NCBI GenBank assembly: GCA_949752735.1
Contig: OX457042.1
Coordinates: 37,344,368-37,408,367 of the forward strand
Direction of reading: 5' to 3'
Length of the DNA: 64,000 nt
From: Lumbricus terrestris
Lineage: Eukaryota; Annelida; Clitellata; Crassiclitellata; Lumbricidae
Positions 48,951 through 60,489 of this stretch are shown here, piece by piece; position 1 is the stretch's first letter; every line of letters begins with the position of its first letter. The notes beneath the pieces are model-generated. The model saw only the letters and a program-made list of their open reading frames with translations. It did no database searches and was not told the DNA's origin. Made by a program: the position numbers and the translations under genes.

Positions 48951-48964
48951 CGCCGTTTCTCCGG

Positions 48965-49042
<78 letters not shown>

Positions 49043-49133
49043 CATTCTCATCATCATCATTATAACTATCATCATCATTATTCTTGTTATTAATATTATT
49101 ATTATCATCATCATATTCTAGCTATTATTATTA

Positions 49134-49196
<63 letters not shown>

Positions 49197-49198
49197 GA
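48965..49198. repeat. (TTA)n arrays
   Basis: Two TTA arrays (48965-49041 and 49120-49195) separated by a diverged ATC/TTA segment. Poly-I frames are artefacts. Confidence 0.95.
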
Positions 49199-49334
49199 TC
49201 TATTATATTCGTTTAATGGCAACAAAAACTGATAGACACAACGCTATCAGGTACAAAAAGCAGTTGATCAAATACAATATAATACCTATAGAATGTCTTT
49301 AGCCTTGTCTTAGGATGAGAGCACAAAATGAGAG

Positions 49335-49367
<33 letters not shown>

Positions 49368-49777
49368 TGACATCATTTTTATTTGGGAAAGGTCTACATG
49401 AAGCGCTCAAGATTTCAAAAGCTAAAGATTGCATGTTCTGATCTGGTGATCATGGAGAACGAACCAAGATCAACAACAAAGTAATTTTAATCTGCATGTC
49501 CAGAGTAATGTATTATATTAGTTCTAATACTGAAGTGAATCTCCAACAGTATTTTAGACACTAGCATTAAACTTTCATTATTATACACATTCGTTCTGAT
49601 GGCTTATGCTGAAGATTTCAGCGATGGTGACTTTTAATTTATAACGATGAGGTTCGTCTTAGGAGTATAGGACTTTCTTTGAGGTGATTGTATTGGTCGT
49701 CATAGCATCGGTGATGTTCGGACTAAATACAGCAGCAGACAACGCCCACCCCTCCTTCATCGAGTATCTACATGTAG

Positions 49778-52183
49778 TTAGTAGGGCAACTGTTTGAAAA
49801 AAGCGCCGTTTTCTGCGCCTATCTTTGTGAATGGGAGCTGTTTTCTTTCGTAGCATCTCAATGTATCATCGATGGTCATCGCTTCTCGTGTCGCGTTCTT
49901 CTGCTTGGCGTAGTTATATGAGGATGACGCGTGCAGTCGGTATGCTTCGTCCAAACAGTTGCAGCCACCGTTGAATGGTGTGCAGGTCTGCTGCAGAGCT
50001 GATGACGAGATGGCGTGTGGTTCTGATGAACCGTGTTGCAGCTGCAGTCTGTTGCTGCTGTTGTTGTTGTTGTTGCTGTGATCGCCTGTTGCTCTGACTC
50101 TGCGATGCCAATTCTCCCAAGCATTTCTTGCATTATAGTGTAAACTATTCGACGGTTGATCAGCTGCATCAACTTCAGATCCAGGTCTATGAATGAAATC
50201 AATGTTGTTCCTGTAAGTTGACTCATTGCAATGGCCACTGCCTGTTGCCTGCGTTCGTAGCCCGTCGGTGATGTGCGTTGTTGGAGGAAGGTTTTTGAAT
50301 GCCAGAAGACCACGATTGTGGTTGTGTTGTGAAGGATGATCAAAGAGAAAGTCACGTGGAAAGAACGATTCGTGTCTCTTCATTGTCATCGGTCCACGCT
50401 GGTCAGTCATCGACGTCATTTCCGGAAATGACGAATGCATTCTCCGCGCATTCAGTCCGTGACTTTCGAAGAGCGCATGCCTATTGTTTTCCTGTGCGAG
50501 CAGATGATGGAAGCGCAGATTATTTCCAGCTGCTGCAACTTGTGCGGAAGGCATTTGAAATGAGGATGCTGCTGCATACGGTGGAAGAGACGATGAAGCA
50601 GCAGCGATTGGAAATTCGTCCGTCATCCACGGCCACCAATACCTTCGCAGTAGAGCGTGTTCTGGGGAATCTGGATGAAGGGACGACCTACCCCATCTAC
50701 CATCGTCACCCCTCGCCGACCAAGGGTAACCACCGGCACCCCCATCTCCTCGGTTGCGTCTGAATTTCAGAACATCTGCCAGATTAGCTGTCGCTCTGTA
50801 TTGTCTGTGGTTCGGAAACCAATGTTCGCCGACGATGACGTCATTCCTGTGAAGTGAAAGAAGATGAGATGATGACGTTGATGATGACGACTGATCTGCC
50901 AGTCTCTTCGATCGATGCAGCATCTCTGCTATGCTGTTGTCCGTCTTCGGCAACGGAACAATGGAGGAGGGAGGAGCGTTTGCGTCAAACATTTTCCGAC
51001 TCATTTCGAGAATCTTCTGATATGGACTTTGCTTGGAGGAAATACTCTCTGCACTGATGACGTCTGCCTTCACATACGAAGCTCCGACACCGACATCGAC
51101 ACCGACGCCGACACTGACTCCGACACCGACGCCGACGCCGACACCGACACCGACATCGACGCCGACAGTCGTTGGATGAATGTCGTCAATGACCGCTTGT
51201 TGAGGTCGTTTCCTTGCGTCAGTAGGAGTGGCACTGGATGCAGAGACTTCGCGGATCACGGCAACTTCCGGTGATTCCGATCTATTCGGATTTTTCTGTA
51301 TCGGTCGAAAGTTGATGAGGTCCTGGTGACGATTAGAGTGCGGATGTGTTTCCGTGCCATGTCTGTCAGTTTCCACTGCACCGGATGATTGCTTGGATGG
51401 TCTGCATGGAACTTGATGATCGCTCCATGATGGTGGTAACTCTGGAGATGCTGAGCGTGCTTCATCAAGCGTCGTCCTGTTATTCTTATCCATCATGTTA
51501 GTCGACTGAGAGTTGTGAATGGCTGGGTTGTTAGGATGATCATCCGCTGGTGAATCTGATCCATAGTCGTCTTTCAGATCGATGTCCTTCAATTGCCATC
51601 GCGTTCTCAGATCGACTGGTTCCCCGATTGCGTCACCAAACACAAAATAATTCGAATCTGATTCTTCTGTGAAGCTTTCAATTCCAAATTCGGTTCCTTT
51701 ATCGTACGTCGAGTTATCTGAAATTAATGCATCGGCGCCTGATACGGAAACACACGAGGATGACGTTAGCTGCTGCTCACTTCTCACCAGCGATTTCAAC
51801 ACTTTGCTTTCATCCGCTGTGAAGCGAAATAATTTCGCCATCGAATTGAAATCACGATGAGACGATGAGAAATCCGATGTCGACGCTTCTCCATTTCTCC
51901 GAGTTTTCTTCTCAGAGGAGTCTTCCTTCCATCCAGTGTTGGACGCTGGTCTCTTGTGATGACTGGATGCTGCGGCTGCTGCTGCTGTGCGTTTCTTTAG
52001 GATGCGGTGGATAATGCTATTCTGTTCATCTTCTTCTGATGACGTCTTAGGGTCAGAACTGGGATGCGACGGCAGCGACGGCTGATATCGAAAACTGTCT
52101 TTCTGTGTTGCTTGTCCAATCGGTGATTTGAACGCGTCGTTACTCACAGCAGCGATGCCTGAAGTCAACTCGAGACCACTCAC
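49778..52183 (-). CDS. Large terminal exon of an unrecognised, probably nuclear protein
   Basis: An 801-codon minus-strand frame to TAA at 49778-49780. Its first codon GTG directly follows an acceptor (tatatcttcttag), so it is an internal start of a spliced exon rather than a true initiation site. The protein is low in hydrophobic segments and rich in S, H, N, R and D. Residues about 58-105 have a basic, possibly nuclear-localising part (HRILKKRT, poly-A, HHKRPAS, SEKKTRRNG). A (VG)n run lies near 336-364, SPYQKILEMSRKMFDANAPP after it, RRYWWPWMTDEFP near 490-510, poly-N near 700, and a cysteine cluster CTPFNGGCNCLDE near 740. No known DNA-binding or catalytic domain is recognised. Codon use and conserved-looking WW/P motifs argue for a real gene, possibly a transcriptional regulator; the N-terminal domain may lie on upstream exons. 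Confidence 0.75.
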   Translation of the reverse strand: MSGLELTSGIAAVSNDAFKSPIGQATQKDSFRYQPSLPSHPSSDPKTSSEEDEQNSIIHRILKKRTAAAAAASSHHKRPASNTGWKEDSSEKKTRRNGEASTSDFSSSHRDFNSMAKLFRFTADESKVLKSLVRSEQQLTSSSCVSVSGADALISDNSTYDKGTEFGIESFTEESDSNYFVFGDAIGEPVDLRTRWQLKDIDLKDDYGSDSPADDHPNNPAIHNSQSTNMMDKNNRTTLDEARSASPELPPSWSDHQVPCRPSKQSSGAVETDRHGTETHPHSNRHQDLINFRPIQKNPNRSESPEVAVIREVSASSATPTDARKRPQQAVIDDIHPTTVGVDVGVGVGVGVGVGVSVGVGVDVGVGASYVKADVISAESISSKQSPYQKILEMSRKMFDANAPPSSIVPLPKTDNSIAEMLHRSKRLADQSSSSTSSSHLLSLHRNDVIVGEHWFPNHRQYRATANLADVLKFRRNRGDGGAGGYPWSARGDDGRWGRSSLHPDSPEHALLRRYWWPWMTDEFPIAAASSSLPPYAAASSFQMPSAQVAAAGNNLRFHHLLAQENNRHALFESHGLNARRMHSSFPEMTSMTDQRGPMTMKRHESFFPRDFLFDHPSQHNHNRGLLAFKNLPPTTHITDGLRTQATGSGHCNESTYRNNIDFIHRPGSEVDAADQPSNSLHYNARNAWENWHRRVRATGDHSNNNNNSSNRLQLQHGSSEPHAISSSALQQTCTPFNGGCNCLDEAYRLHASSSYNYAKQKNATREAMTIDDTLRCYERKQLPFTKIGAENGAFFKQLPY
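51090..51175. repeat. Coding (GACACC/GACGCC)n minisatellite
   Basis: Hexamer repeat inside the 801-codon exon, read on the minus strand as alternating V and G with single S and D changes. The frame is kept because the unit is 6 bp. Confidence 0.95.
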
Positions 52184-52810
52184 CTAAGAAGATATATTAA
52201 ATATGATACTCTCAGGAGTCCGTAGAGAAACCGTAGAGAAGTCTCGGTGTTAAATAACGCGAATGCTAATGCGATCTTGGTACATGATAATTATATAGAT
52301 GAGAGAAGAAACTCATCTTGAATTAACAATAAAAGATTGATTGCCTAGCTGAGTCTTATAGGCTATGGGACGAATTTAGCAAAGATAATCTTCAACTCTG
52401 AACGGTAGGTTTCTCTAAGGGGCGCTATATAAGTCCATAGAATGAATGAATGAATAATAGTCCTTTAATGTAAACGCTGCATATTTTAATTAAGAAAAGC
52501 TGTTAGAAGGAAAGTAGTTCCTTAACTAATCAAGCTCTGAGAGTTAGCTAGAGTCGTGAAAACTGTTGAAGTCCACATCATTTTCTTGGTCCTTCGACGT
52601 TGGAGAACGGATGTCGAGTCGTCCACCTCGAGTCCGTCTCTACTTCTTCCTAACGATGGTGTAGGCCTACGGTCGGTGAACTCATCATAATTGGGTTGGC
52701 TAAATATAGGGGGTGGAGCAGGTGGAACGGTGGATCGCTCAATGCAGATTTTTCTCCGGTCAGATATCTTGACCTGAATAGCCTCTCGGTTTAAAGTCCA
52801 GGACACTTAC

Positions 52811-52816
52811 CAGCAT
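52811..52816 (-). CDS. Possible first coding exon (two codons) of the 801-codon gene
   Basis: On the minus strand ATG CTG is followed by a consensus donor (CTG|gtaagtgtcc). Splicing to the acceptor at 52184 is in phase 0 and would give a protein starting M-L-V-S-G-L. The frame is also open further upstream, so this initiation site is only one hypothesis. Confidence 0.3.
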
Positions 52817-53068
52817 ACACAATATTATATATACAACCACCCGTTTAATAATAATGTGTGTGTAGGGAAGTCCTACATAATCGTGACTATACTTACATGA
52901 AAATACATTCTGTGCGACTGTTCAGCACTTCTGTGAAGCTAGAGCAGCGAGAAGATCGTCACCAGTCACCAGTCTCGACACGAATAGTTGGACGATTTCT
53001 ACCTGGGGGGAATCTGTCATTTATTGAAAGTGCAGGTAGGTAGAGGGGCGTGACTTGCATGGCCACCA

Positions 53069-53106
53069 TCCATCCATCCATTCATCCATCCATCCATCCA
53101 TCCAAA
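53069..53106. repeat. (CATC)n microsatellite
   Basis: Short tetranucleotide run upstream of the minus-strand gene. Confidence 0.9.
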
Positions 53107-53284
53107 CAAACAGCAGCGATCCCTAAATTCAGCATCATCATCAGCAGCTGCTGTTGTTGTGCGGTGGTCGCTGATCGATCCATCCTCCCATCTAAACCCA
53201 GACTATTATCATATTATGATGATCGATGACGCATAACAGTTGACTTACAGTTGAATATGAGAATTCAACTTTCTAATTTATGCG

Positions 53285-53461
53285 CTAGATAGTCTCCTTG
53301 TCAAAAACTGACACCTCATCCTCTTCATCCTCATCGTCTGCGCAGCTGGTCCGACCGACCGACCGACGATGGTTCTGCCTTCGAGAGGCACTCCCCCCCG
53401 CCACCCCTCTCACCGCTCCCAACACAGACCCCTCTATGGCCGGTGTGACGAAATAGAGCAT
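53285..53461 (-). CDS. Candidate 58-residue small ORF, basic middle and acidic tail
   Basis: ATG at 53461 to TAG at 53285 on the minus strand. The middle is basic (ASRRQNHRRSVGRTS) and the end acidic (CADDEDEEDEVSVFDKETI). It lies in a GC-richer stretch about 500 bp upstream of the possible first exon of the 801-codon gene, where an upstream ORF or leader could sit. No family recognised; chance is quite possible. Confidence 0.25.
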   Translation of the reverse strand: MLYFVTPAIEGSVLGAVRGVAGGSASRRQNHRRSVGRTSCADDEDEEDEVSVFDKETI

Positions 53462-53479
53462 CCCCCGTATTAATCGTAT

Positions 53480-54400
53480 CCCCCCAGATTAGGAGATGTT
53501 GAGAACAAGCCTGTTCCGCGTGTTTTTATTTTTTTTAAATTAACTTCCATCTGCTTTGTTTTGAACAATGACACAAACAGGCATGTTTATTCCTACTAAA
53601 TAATTTTGTTTGCTTTGGTTTTAGAGCACGTAGAACATTTTGAAGACTAAAGAACACTTATAGGCACTAAATGAATTCGAGTTGCTTTGTTCTGAACGTT
53701 TTTATGACATTTAAAACCATTAGCCTACATTAACTGCACATTTTGATTACAGCATAAATTTCTCAATTATACGCGTTTTTCAATAAAGGGTAGAGTTTAT
53801 CCCCAGGATAATCTAGACAGTATATTCTACCTTGGGGGAATAAATTAATTCATCCCCGGATAGCTTTAAGGGGGGATAGAATATCACGTGACACCGGTAT
53901 CTCGACGCAGACGGCAATGGCAATAAGACGCGTGATATGTTAGCCTGTAAAACATGCCGTAAATATATCGCATTTTGCGACCTGCGTATGAAGGTCGGAC
54001 CAGATTTTACGCCAATAAAACGACACAGAAAAGGATTTCATTGAACGAGAAAAACGCTCGAGAAAAGATGATGACGACTGATATGAAGCGAAATGTTGTT
54101 TAGTCAATTATAGCCTATAGAATACACATTTGGTGTGTTTGTTTCTAATTACTAAGACGACCAGTTGCCTGCAATTTTACACTATACTGTGACTATACAG
54201 ACTGATAAAGAGAGGTTCGATATAAGTCTACCGTAAAACTATAGTAGATTCGAAGACTGAATCACTGACAATTAATGAACAGCCTATTACTGACAGTGAA
54301 ATAATGGCAGAAAAGTCCAACAATTACTTAACTCGAATTGCTGCAGAATCAATAACTGAAAATGAAATTCTCAATCAACCATGCAGTTCATTCACGAAGT
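53480..54400. other. AT-rich intergenic DNA
   Basis: No gene recognised. A GGATAATCTAGACAG / GGGGGGATAGAAT region near 53800-53890 has repeated WTCCCC-type blocks that might be a decayed element. Confidence 0.4.
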
Positions 54401-54439
54401 AGGATACCTGAAAACCCTTTAATTCATTTGCTGTAATTC

Positions 54440-56170
54440 TGACATCGCCGGAAGAACTATGTAAGGAGCTAAGCCAAACCCAGAAGTTCACTCATAGTCC
54501 CGGACCAGATCAACTTGATCGTAGAATAGTTAGTCCAGACCTGGATCTCATAGCAACATAATTATTTCTTCATTGTTAACAGGAATAATACTCGATTAAT
54601 TGAAAAGATCCACAGTTACACCAATATTCAAGCAAAGTAATAAAGATGACTTAACGAATTGCCGACCATTTCCAATATTTCCATACTTCTCAAAACTACT
54701 AGAAAAGTCATGTAGGCCTACCTATAAGACTGCACAGTGCACAACTACATGTAGCCTACTTTTGCAAACCGAATATTCTGCACCGCTTTCAACACGGCTT
54801 TAGACCTGCAGGTCATTCGACTTCGATGTCACTCATAAATAGCCTACAAGATAAGGTATCTCAACTCTCAAGCCATTGACAAAAACGAATATTTTTATAT
54901 CTAATCAGATCATAATATAACTAGGCCCTATTAATTAAACAATTAGAAACTTACGGCGTAAGTGATATACCCGGTATCCATCTTTCCTGGCTGAAGGATT
55001 ATCTTAGCATCGAAAACAGCAAGTCAAATGCAATGGCACATCATCAAGATGGAAATTAAATACATTTGGAGTATAGGCCTACTGCAAGGCTCAATATTAG
55101 GTCCCCATTATTCTTGATATACATTAACGACCTTTCCAATATATCCGCTATTCTGCACTTGATACTATTTGCTGACGATGCTAATATCTTCGTGTCACAC
55201 AAATCCTATGATGATCTATTCCGAACAGTGGCGGCGCCAGGATTTTCGTTTGGGGGGCTGGATTTTCAAAAAAAAAATCCGTTTTCAGTCGCCAAAAATT
55301 TCTGACGACCTTTTTTTTAGTCATCGACCAAAATCCGAAGAAAATTTTCCATTTCCGCCGTCAAAATTTCTGACGACCTTTTTTAGTCATTTGATCGAAA
55401 TCTTTCAAAAAGGTCCTTTTCATAATCCGCCAAACTGTCTTTCAAACCTCGTGCGCACCTTTACGGTCATTTTGAAGGTCTAAAGGGGGGTTAATCGTCC
55501 AAATATTTTATTTTTACATGGGAAAAAAATTGATGGCCTTTTTTAGAGCCGCCCCTAGCGCCGCTACTGATTCCGAATCCTTCATGAAGAACTTGAAGAA
55601 CAGATTGGTTCAAAGCAAGCAGACTATCTCTTGACTTGACAAAAACCAATTACATTCTCTTCTGCTCTCATAGGAAATCAACTATAGGCCTACAACTGAC
55701 GTGAAAGTTAATTTATAGAAACATAATCGACATTCAACAAGTAGCATCTGTAAGATTCCTTGATATCTATGCGTGGCCCAACATATAACCTGGAACGAAC
55801 ACATAGGACACATTGCACTAAAACTGGATAAAAAATATAGGAATGCTAAAACGAATAGCCTATATATCTTACTTATACTGCCTAAAAACATTCTGTTCGC
55901 TTTGTAGCCTACCCTTACACATCCTATTGCAACGTGATCTGGGTAACAAACTGTAACTCGGCTTCGTAGGATAATAATTATTGTTTTGCAGAAAAGATTT
56001 GTCGGATTAATAGCTGGTTCCGCGTAGGCTACAAATCGCACTCAGAGCAGTTATTCACACCGCCTGGAATTCTAAAAGTTTTGCAAATGAAGCAACTTTA
56101 CTGTGTGAATTCATGCATCGATATGCTTACAACACATTCCCATATCTCCCAAGCCAACCTCTTTAGTCTA
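54440..56170 (+). pseudogene. Decayed non-LTR retrotransposon, split by a MITE
   Basis: Scattered frames match a reverse transcriptase: VTPIFKQSNKDDLTNCRPFP (near 54614), then GSILGPLLFLIYIND-like text near 55085-55130 and LILFADDANIF near 55160-55190 (FADD is the catalytic motif). After the MITE at 55226-55569, the downstream region resumes (SFMKNLKNRL, then WNEHIGHIALKLDKKYRN near 55790). Many stops and frameshifts show it is dead. Confidence 0.75.
55226..55569. mobile_element. hAT-like MITE (CAGTGGCGGCGCCAGG family)
   Basis: Ends CAGTGGCGGCGCCAGG / GCGCCGCTACTG with an exact 8-bp duplication ATTCCGAA (55218-55225, 55570-55577). Related to 14396-14696. It interrupts the reverse transcriptase right after the FADD motif. 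Confidence 0.88.
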
Positions 56171-56729
56171 CAGAGGCGTATACTGACCGCCCTCCGTATA
56201 TACCCTCCGACCGGAAGGGGCCCCGCAAGGAAGGGGGCCCTCAAAGTGGCAAGAAATGTAAGGTGTAACTATAGAAAGTGACATTCATTGACGCTATTGC
56301 ACAATCCATGTTCGAAAGCACTGTAAGACAGACTTCAGCAGCAGTAAATACTGAATATAGGCCTATTTATACATTATATGAACCCCGTATATTGTATAAA
56401 TATAAATATACCGCATAATCCGCATTCCAGTTTCTGCATTGTAAGAGGCCCCAAGAGCCAAATTTTGACTTAAAACATGCAACAGAGCTAGCTTTCAGAC
56501 GTGCAGTACTGGATCAGGGCATTTGGATGCCAATTCTAGAAAATTTCTTAGAGAATAAATAATATCAGATTCAGAGCTTAATAATAATTATTATGAAACG
56601 AAATTACTTAGAATAAGCACGATACAGAATTACGTACATCGCATACCTGCAGTTTCTGCATTGTAAGGGGCCCGCCGCCCCGGACATATGTTCGGAGGGG
56701 GGGCCGCGTTCTTTGTTGCTACGGCCCTG
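56171..56729. mobile_element. hAT-like MITE (CAGAGGCGTA family), longer copy
   Basis: Ends CAGAGGCGTATACTGACC / TTGCTACGGCCCTG with 8-bp flanks TTAGTCTA (56163-56170) and TTAGCCTA (56730-56737), one mismatch. Shares end blocks with 21651-21973 but has about 240 bp of extra interior. Confidence 0.75.
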
Positions 56730-57087
56730 TTAGCCTACCATCGGACATCCACTCCAACAACACCAGTAACCTTGCCTCATACAGACGCGAGCTTTAAGTT
56801 ATTTAAACATCATTTGCGTCTATCATAGGTCTATGGTTGATTGTATATTAATCGAGTTCCTGCCTCTTACCCATTCCCCTTACCTAGCGCTTCATCAAGA
56901 AGCTTTCTTATTTACGCTAGTTGAGGTTTGATGTTTCATAGTTAAGGTTTGATGCTTTGCATTATAATGTCTATAATTGCACATTATGTATGATGACGTT
57001 AAGATTTGGTGTGCTATAATGGAATGTTAATATCTATAGACGTTACAAGATACTTTCGTTCATTGTAGTAAATTTACCTCTGACTGT

Positions 57088-57180
57088 GAAACACCGATGC
57101 AGTGTCCGCGCTGTAGTCGGGAGCGCTTCTGAGTAGAGAGTTTGAAGGGGCGCTATAGCAAATGCGAGAAGAAATTATTG
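57088..57180 (-). mobile_element. Dispersed SINE-like repeat, inverted fragment
   Basis: Reverse complement of the 5' half of the 11550-11760 repeat (CCGATGCAGTGTCCGCGCTG..., then AGAGAGTTTGAAGGGGCGCT). Confidence 0.65.
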
Positions 57181-57265
57181 GCAATAAATTTTAGTGGATT
57201 ACTTTTTTGCTCAATCTGTAGTTCAACATAAGAAAATCAACGATTAGGCCTTTGGAAGCCCATCC

Positions 57266-57560
57266 CATAGGCGGAGACCTGGGCGGAGACTTGGGGGGGG
57301 GGGGGGCGGAAAGATGCGAGATTTTTTGATGGGCGAATGGCTGAATGTCGCGGAAAAATTTCCATCTTTTGCCGGCCAAAATTTCTGACGACCGGCGAAA
57401 TCTCGAAAAAAAGTCTATTTTCGCCGCCAAAAAAGTTGATGACCTTTTTTTTAGTCTTGACGCTCAGCGATTGGGGGGGGGACAAATGCATGGGCCGTCC
57501 CCCCAACACCTTCATTGGGGGGACCGTCCCCCCTGTTCCCCCCCTAGATCTCCGCCCATG
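57266..57560. mobile_element. hAT-like MITE (CATAGGCGGAGA family)
   Basis: Ends CATAGGCGGAGACCT / AGATCTCCGCCCATG; flanks GCCCATCC (57258-57265) and GGCCATCC (57561-57568) differ at one base. G-run near the left end and CCCCCC runs on the right. ORFs across it are spurious. Confidence 0.7.
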
Positions 57561-57637
57561 GGCCATCCGCCCTTAGAACTATATTAGGTCCTATGCCAAA
57601 CAATTTTTTCGAGGGCAACGGTCTCTGTTGTCATAAG

Positions 57638-58346
57638 CTCTCGTCAAATCTGGACCCATCCATCCATTCCATCCGCCCCAACTTTCTTGCGAAACCTCCG
57701 GAAAGAAAGTCTACATTGAAGGCAAAAACAAAGCCATCCAGTGATGACAATAGAATAGGCTGCAGTGGCAGAGATGACTTGATCGAACACGTCTCATTCT
57801 CGCCTAGAAGTAGTTTCTGTAGTTATGCAAGGTGAGAGCACTTCTGTCTAGTCTCGAGTCTCATGGCCGAACATCTTAAGTCTAGTCTCGGTTTCGACTC
57901 AATGGCCTCGTGTGCACCCATGCATTACATCACATTATATCACATGACTGAATACGAAGACTGACGTAATGGCTTCTGTCAACATCAGATGCTCCTCCTC
58001 ACATCACGTGTTCAGTCCACAGGTGGCGACTGTGAAAAGCGATGTTCTATCGCAATGATGACTGTTCAAATGTCGTTGACATCACAGTTCGCTGTCATTG
58101 ACCGGTAGCCTACAGCGCAACACAACCGTTCCTTTCAGATTCTGGGTTGAGGGGCGATTGCTTAAATTAATTGCACGGCGCAGGGTCAGAAACGGTTTCT
58201 CTCGGTCAGCAATCGATCGAATATATCGGTGCGACAAAGAAGCTCTCGTAATATTCAATCAATCAATCAATCAATCAAATACTTTATTGATCATCGTAAA
58301 CATGTATATGTATACATACAGTATAGCACAAACAAACAGTAGTTGA
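57638..58346 (+). CDS. Candidate two-exon coding fragment, product unknown
   Basis: Exon 57638-57831 (acceptor ctgttgtcataag, donor GCAAG|gtgaga) encodes a polar stretch including KPPERKSTLKAKTKPSSDDN and DDLIEHVSFSPRSSF. A second exon from 58139 (acceptor gttcctttcag) continues in the matching phase with RFWVEGRLLKLIARRRVRNG and runs to TAA at 58344-58346, its end lying in an AATC repeat. The matching phase supports splicing, but no family is recognised and no further exons were found. Confidence 0.3.
58256..58280. repeat. (AATC)n tail
   Basis: Tetranucleotide run followed by AAATACTTTATTGATCATC, a context often seen at retroposon ends; no element body was identified. Confidence 0.6.
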
Positions 58347-58974
58347 AAATGTCACATGCATTGATGTCAAAGGGGTAAGCCCAAAGGAACGTAAGGTTCC
58401 GATAATAGGGAGGGCCCTAATTAGGCCTACATGAAGAATCACTCAATCAATCATTAACTTTCTGCATAACAGTATATGTTTTTATATACAGTTGTATATG
58501 ATCAAGGTGTAACACATTCTATTCCATTTTACAAGTTTATGGAAGTGCATTGAATGTAAGCTATGCAACTCAAACAAGTGGGGGAAAACAACACAACAAG
58601 CTAAACTAAACTAAACTAAAAAAAACTAAAAACACAGCAGTAAGAGAACACAACAGTGCACGTGTAGGTAGTGCACATCAAAACAAACCATTTTGTGCAT
58701 TTATGCAATAGTATCCAAAAGAAATAATTTCAATTTCTATTTGAATTGGTACATTGTAGATACACAAGTAAGATCAATAGGCAGAGAATTCCACATCAAC
58801 GGTCCACATATTCTAATACTATGTATATTTGTATAGTCCAGTAGTGGTACGAACCAACGACCTCATATATATTACTAGACAGAGCTTCCTGTGTTGAGCT
58901 GCCCAGTGACGTTGAAACAGCGGATAAGAGCAATAAGCAAGAGTATAACTTGAAATATTACTTGTCGGACTGTG

Positions 58975-59115
58975 TGATTGGTTGAGATAATAATAGTAAC
59001 GGTGTTTAAACGCCACCAATCGCTGTATGATTGGTTGAGCTAAAAATAGTAACGGTGTAAACGCCACCAATCGCTGTATGATTGGTTGAGCTAAAAATAG
59101 TAACTGTGATAAACG
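58975..59115. repeat. ~60-bp tandem repeat
   Basis: About 2.3 copies of a unit with CGCCACCAATCGCTGTATGA, TTGGTTGAGCTAAAAATAGT and AACGGTG. Confidence 0.85.
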
Positions 59116-59199
59116 ATTACGAGAAAGTCCCCAAGATGTTTCAGCAGAAACCACGTGACCCCACCGGCCTGGTACGAACACTTCTTTGGTGGTATCTAT

Positions 59200-60427
59200 T
59201 TACAGATCGCGTATAATGGCCATGAACGTCTGAATTTTTACAAAACCAGTGGTTGAAGCTCGTTATGATTAAATTTCTGTGAAGTTTATACATAAATACT
59301 CCAATTTGTAGTTCAATATTGTTCAAGGACTTCTTCGTGAACAGTCTTCGAATTCACGAATAGCATTGCGACTAATAATAAAATATGATATGAGACAACA
59401 TCTGCGTTTTATGAGAGGCAGACCATGAATTATTGCTTTTCTGCTCAACTGCTTTGTAGGATTAAGTCACTTTGAACCTTATGTTGAACTTCAGGAAAAC
59501 GTCCTGTAGGCTATACGTGTACGTGCAGTAAGGTTAAGAGATCGAAAGAAGTCAAGCTATTGACACACGACAAAGTGTTTTACTGGTCGTTTTTTTTATT
59601 AAGCAACATTTGACCGTTAAGTGAACATTGAGTTGGGATTGGGAAGCAAACGTGTATTTTAGCGTCGTAAATCTTTGACCATTGCATGGGTTTCAGCGTT
59701 GGTCGAACGCAAGTCCGATTGATGAAAAGAATAATTGGTGAATAGACCTAGAAGTCGGATTGATGAGAACAAGGTATACTTAAATAAATATAAGTGGGAA
59801 TTATGCAGGCAATCTCGCAGAAATCGAAGATGGGATTGTTGAACAATAGTTTTTGGTTAAATGGGTTTTTAGAAAAACAATTGCTGCCTAAACAGAAGCG
59901 AGATCCTCCGCCTTCCAATCTTAAATGACACCCACCTTAGGCTCAGCAGCTATATAGTGCCTACTCTTGGTGCTCCTTCTGCTCCTATGGCAACCGGACA
60001 CGTAGGTCTACCTTCTTTTGAGTATACCCTTTGAACAGCCCTCTGACTCAACGCAGCCATAGCATTTAGGCGCCCTTGTAGCGGTATGGCCGCGTTACGT
60101 CGCCATATAAATTGTCGTTAATATTATTATAGCTCGCGAAGAAGCTGCGCCTGCGATTGACTTTCGAGTGTCAGTCATGTAATGTGATACCAAGCAACCA
60201 ACACAACGAAGAATAGCCTCAGCATGGGAGACAGATCAGGCTGATTAAGATAGTTAGCGAGCAATGCGTGAGCATAGTCATGTGATTATTGTCACCAGTA
60301 GCTTATACACACAATGGTCCCAGGGCATTTATTTGAAATCGAATTATTATCCAGGGAAATCTATCGACAAGAAAGCACAGCTTGGTTACACGCGTCCATA
60401 GAATATCATTCCGCGAAAGTAATATAC

Positions 60428-60489
<62 letters not shown>

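Noticed and set aside
50299..51274. Plus-strand ORFs opposite the 801-codon exon
   Set aside because: Shadows of the minus-strand coding frame.
52522..52806. 94-codon minus-strand ORF
   Set aside because: Begins inside the intron just after a consensus donor; no acceptor or conserved motif.
57191..57587. Overlapping proline- and lysine-rich ORFs on both strands
   Set aside because: They lie within a MITE with inverted ends; frames follow its G- and C-runs.
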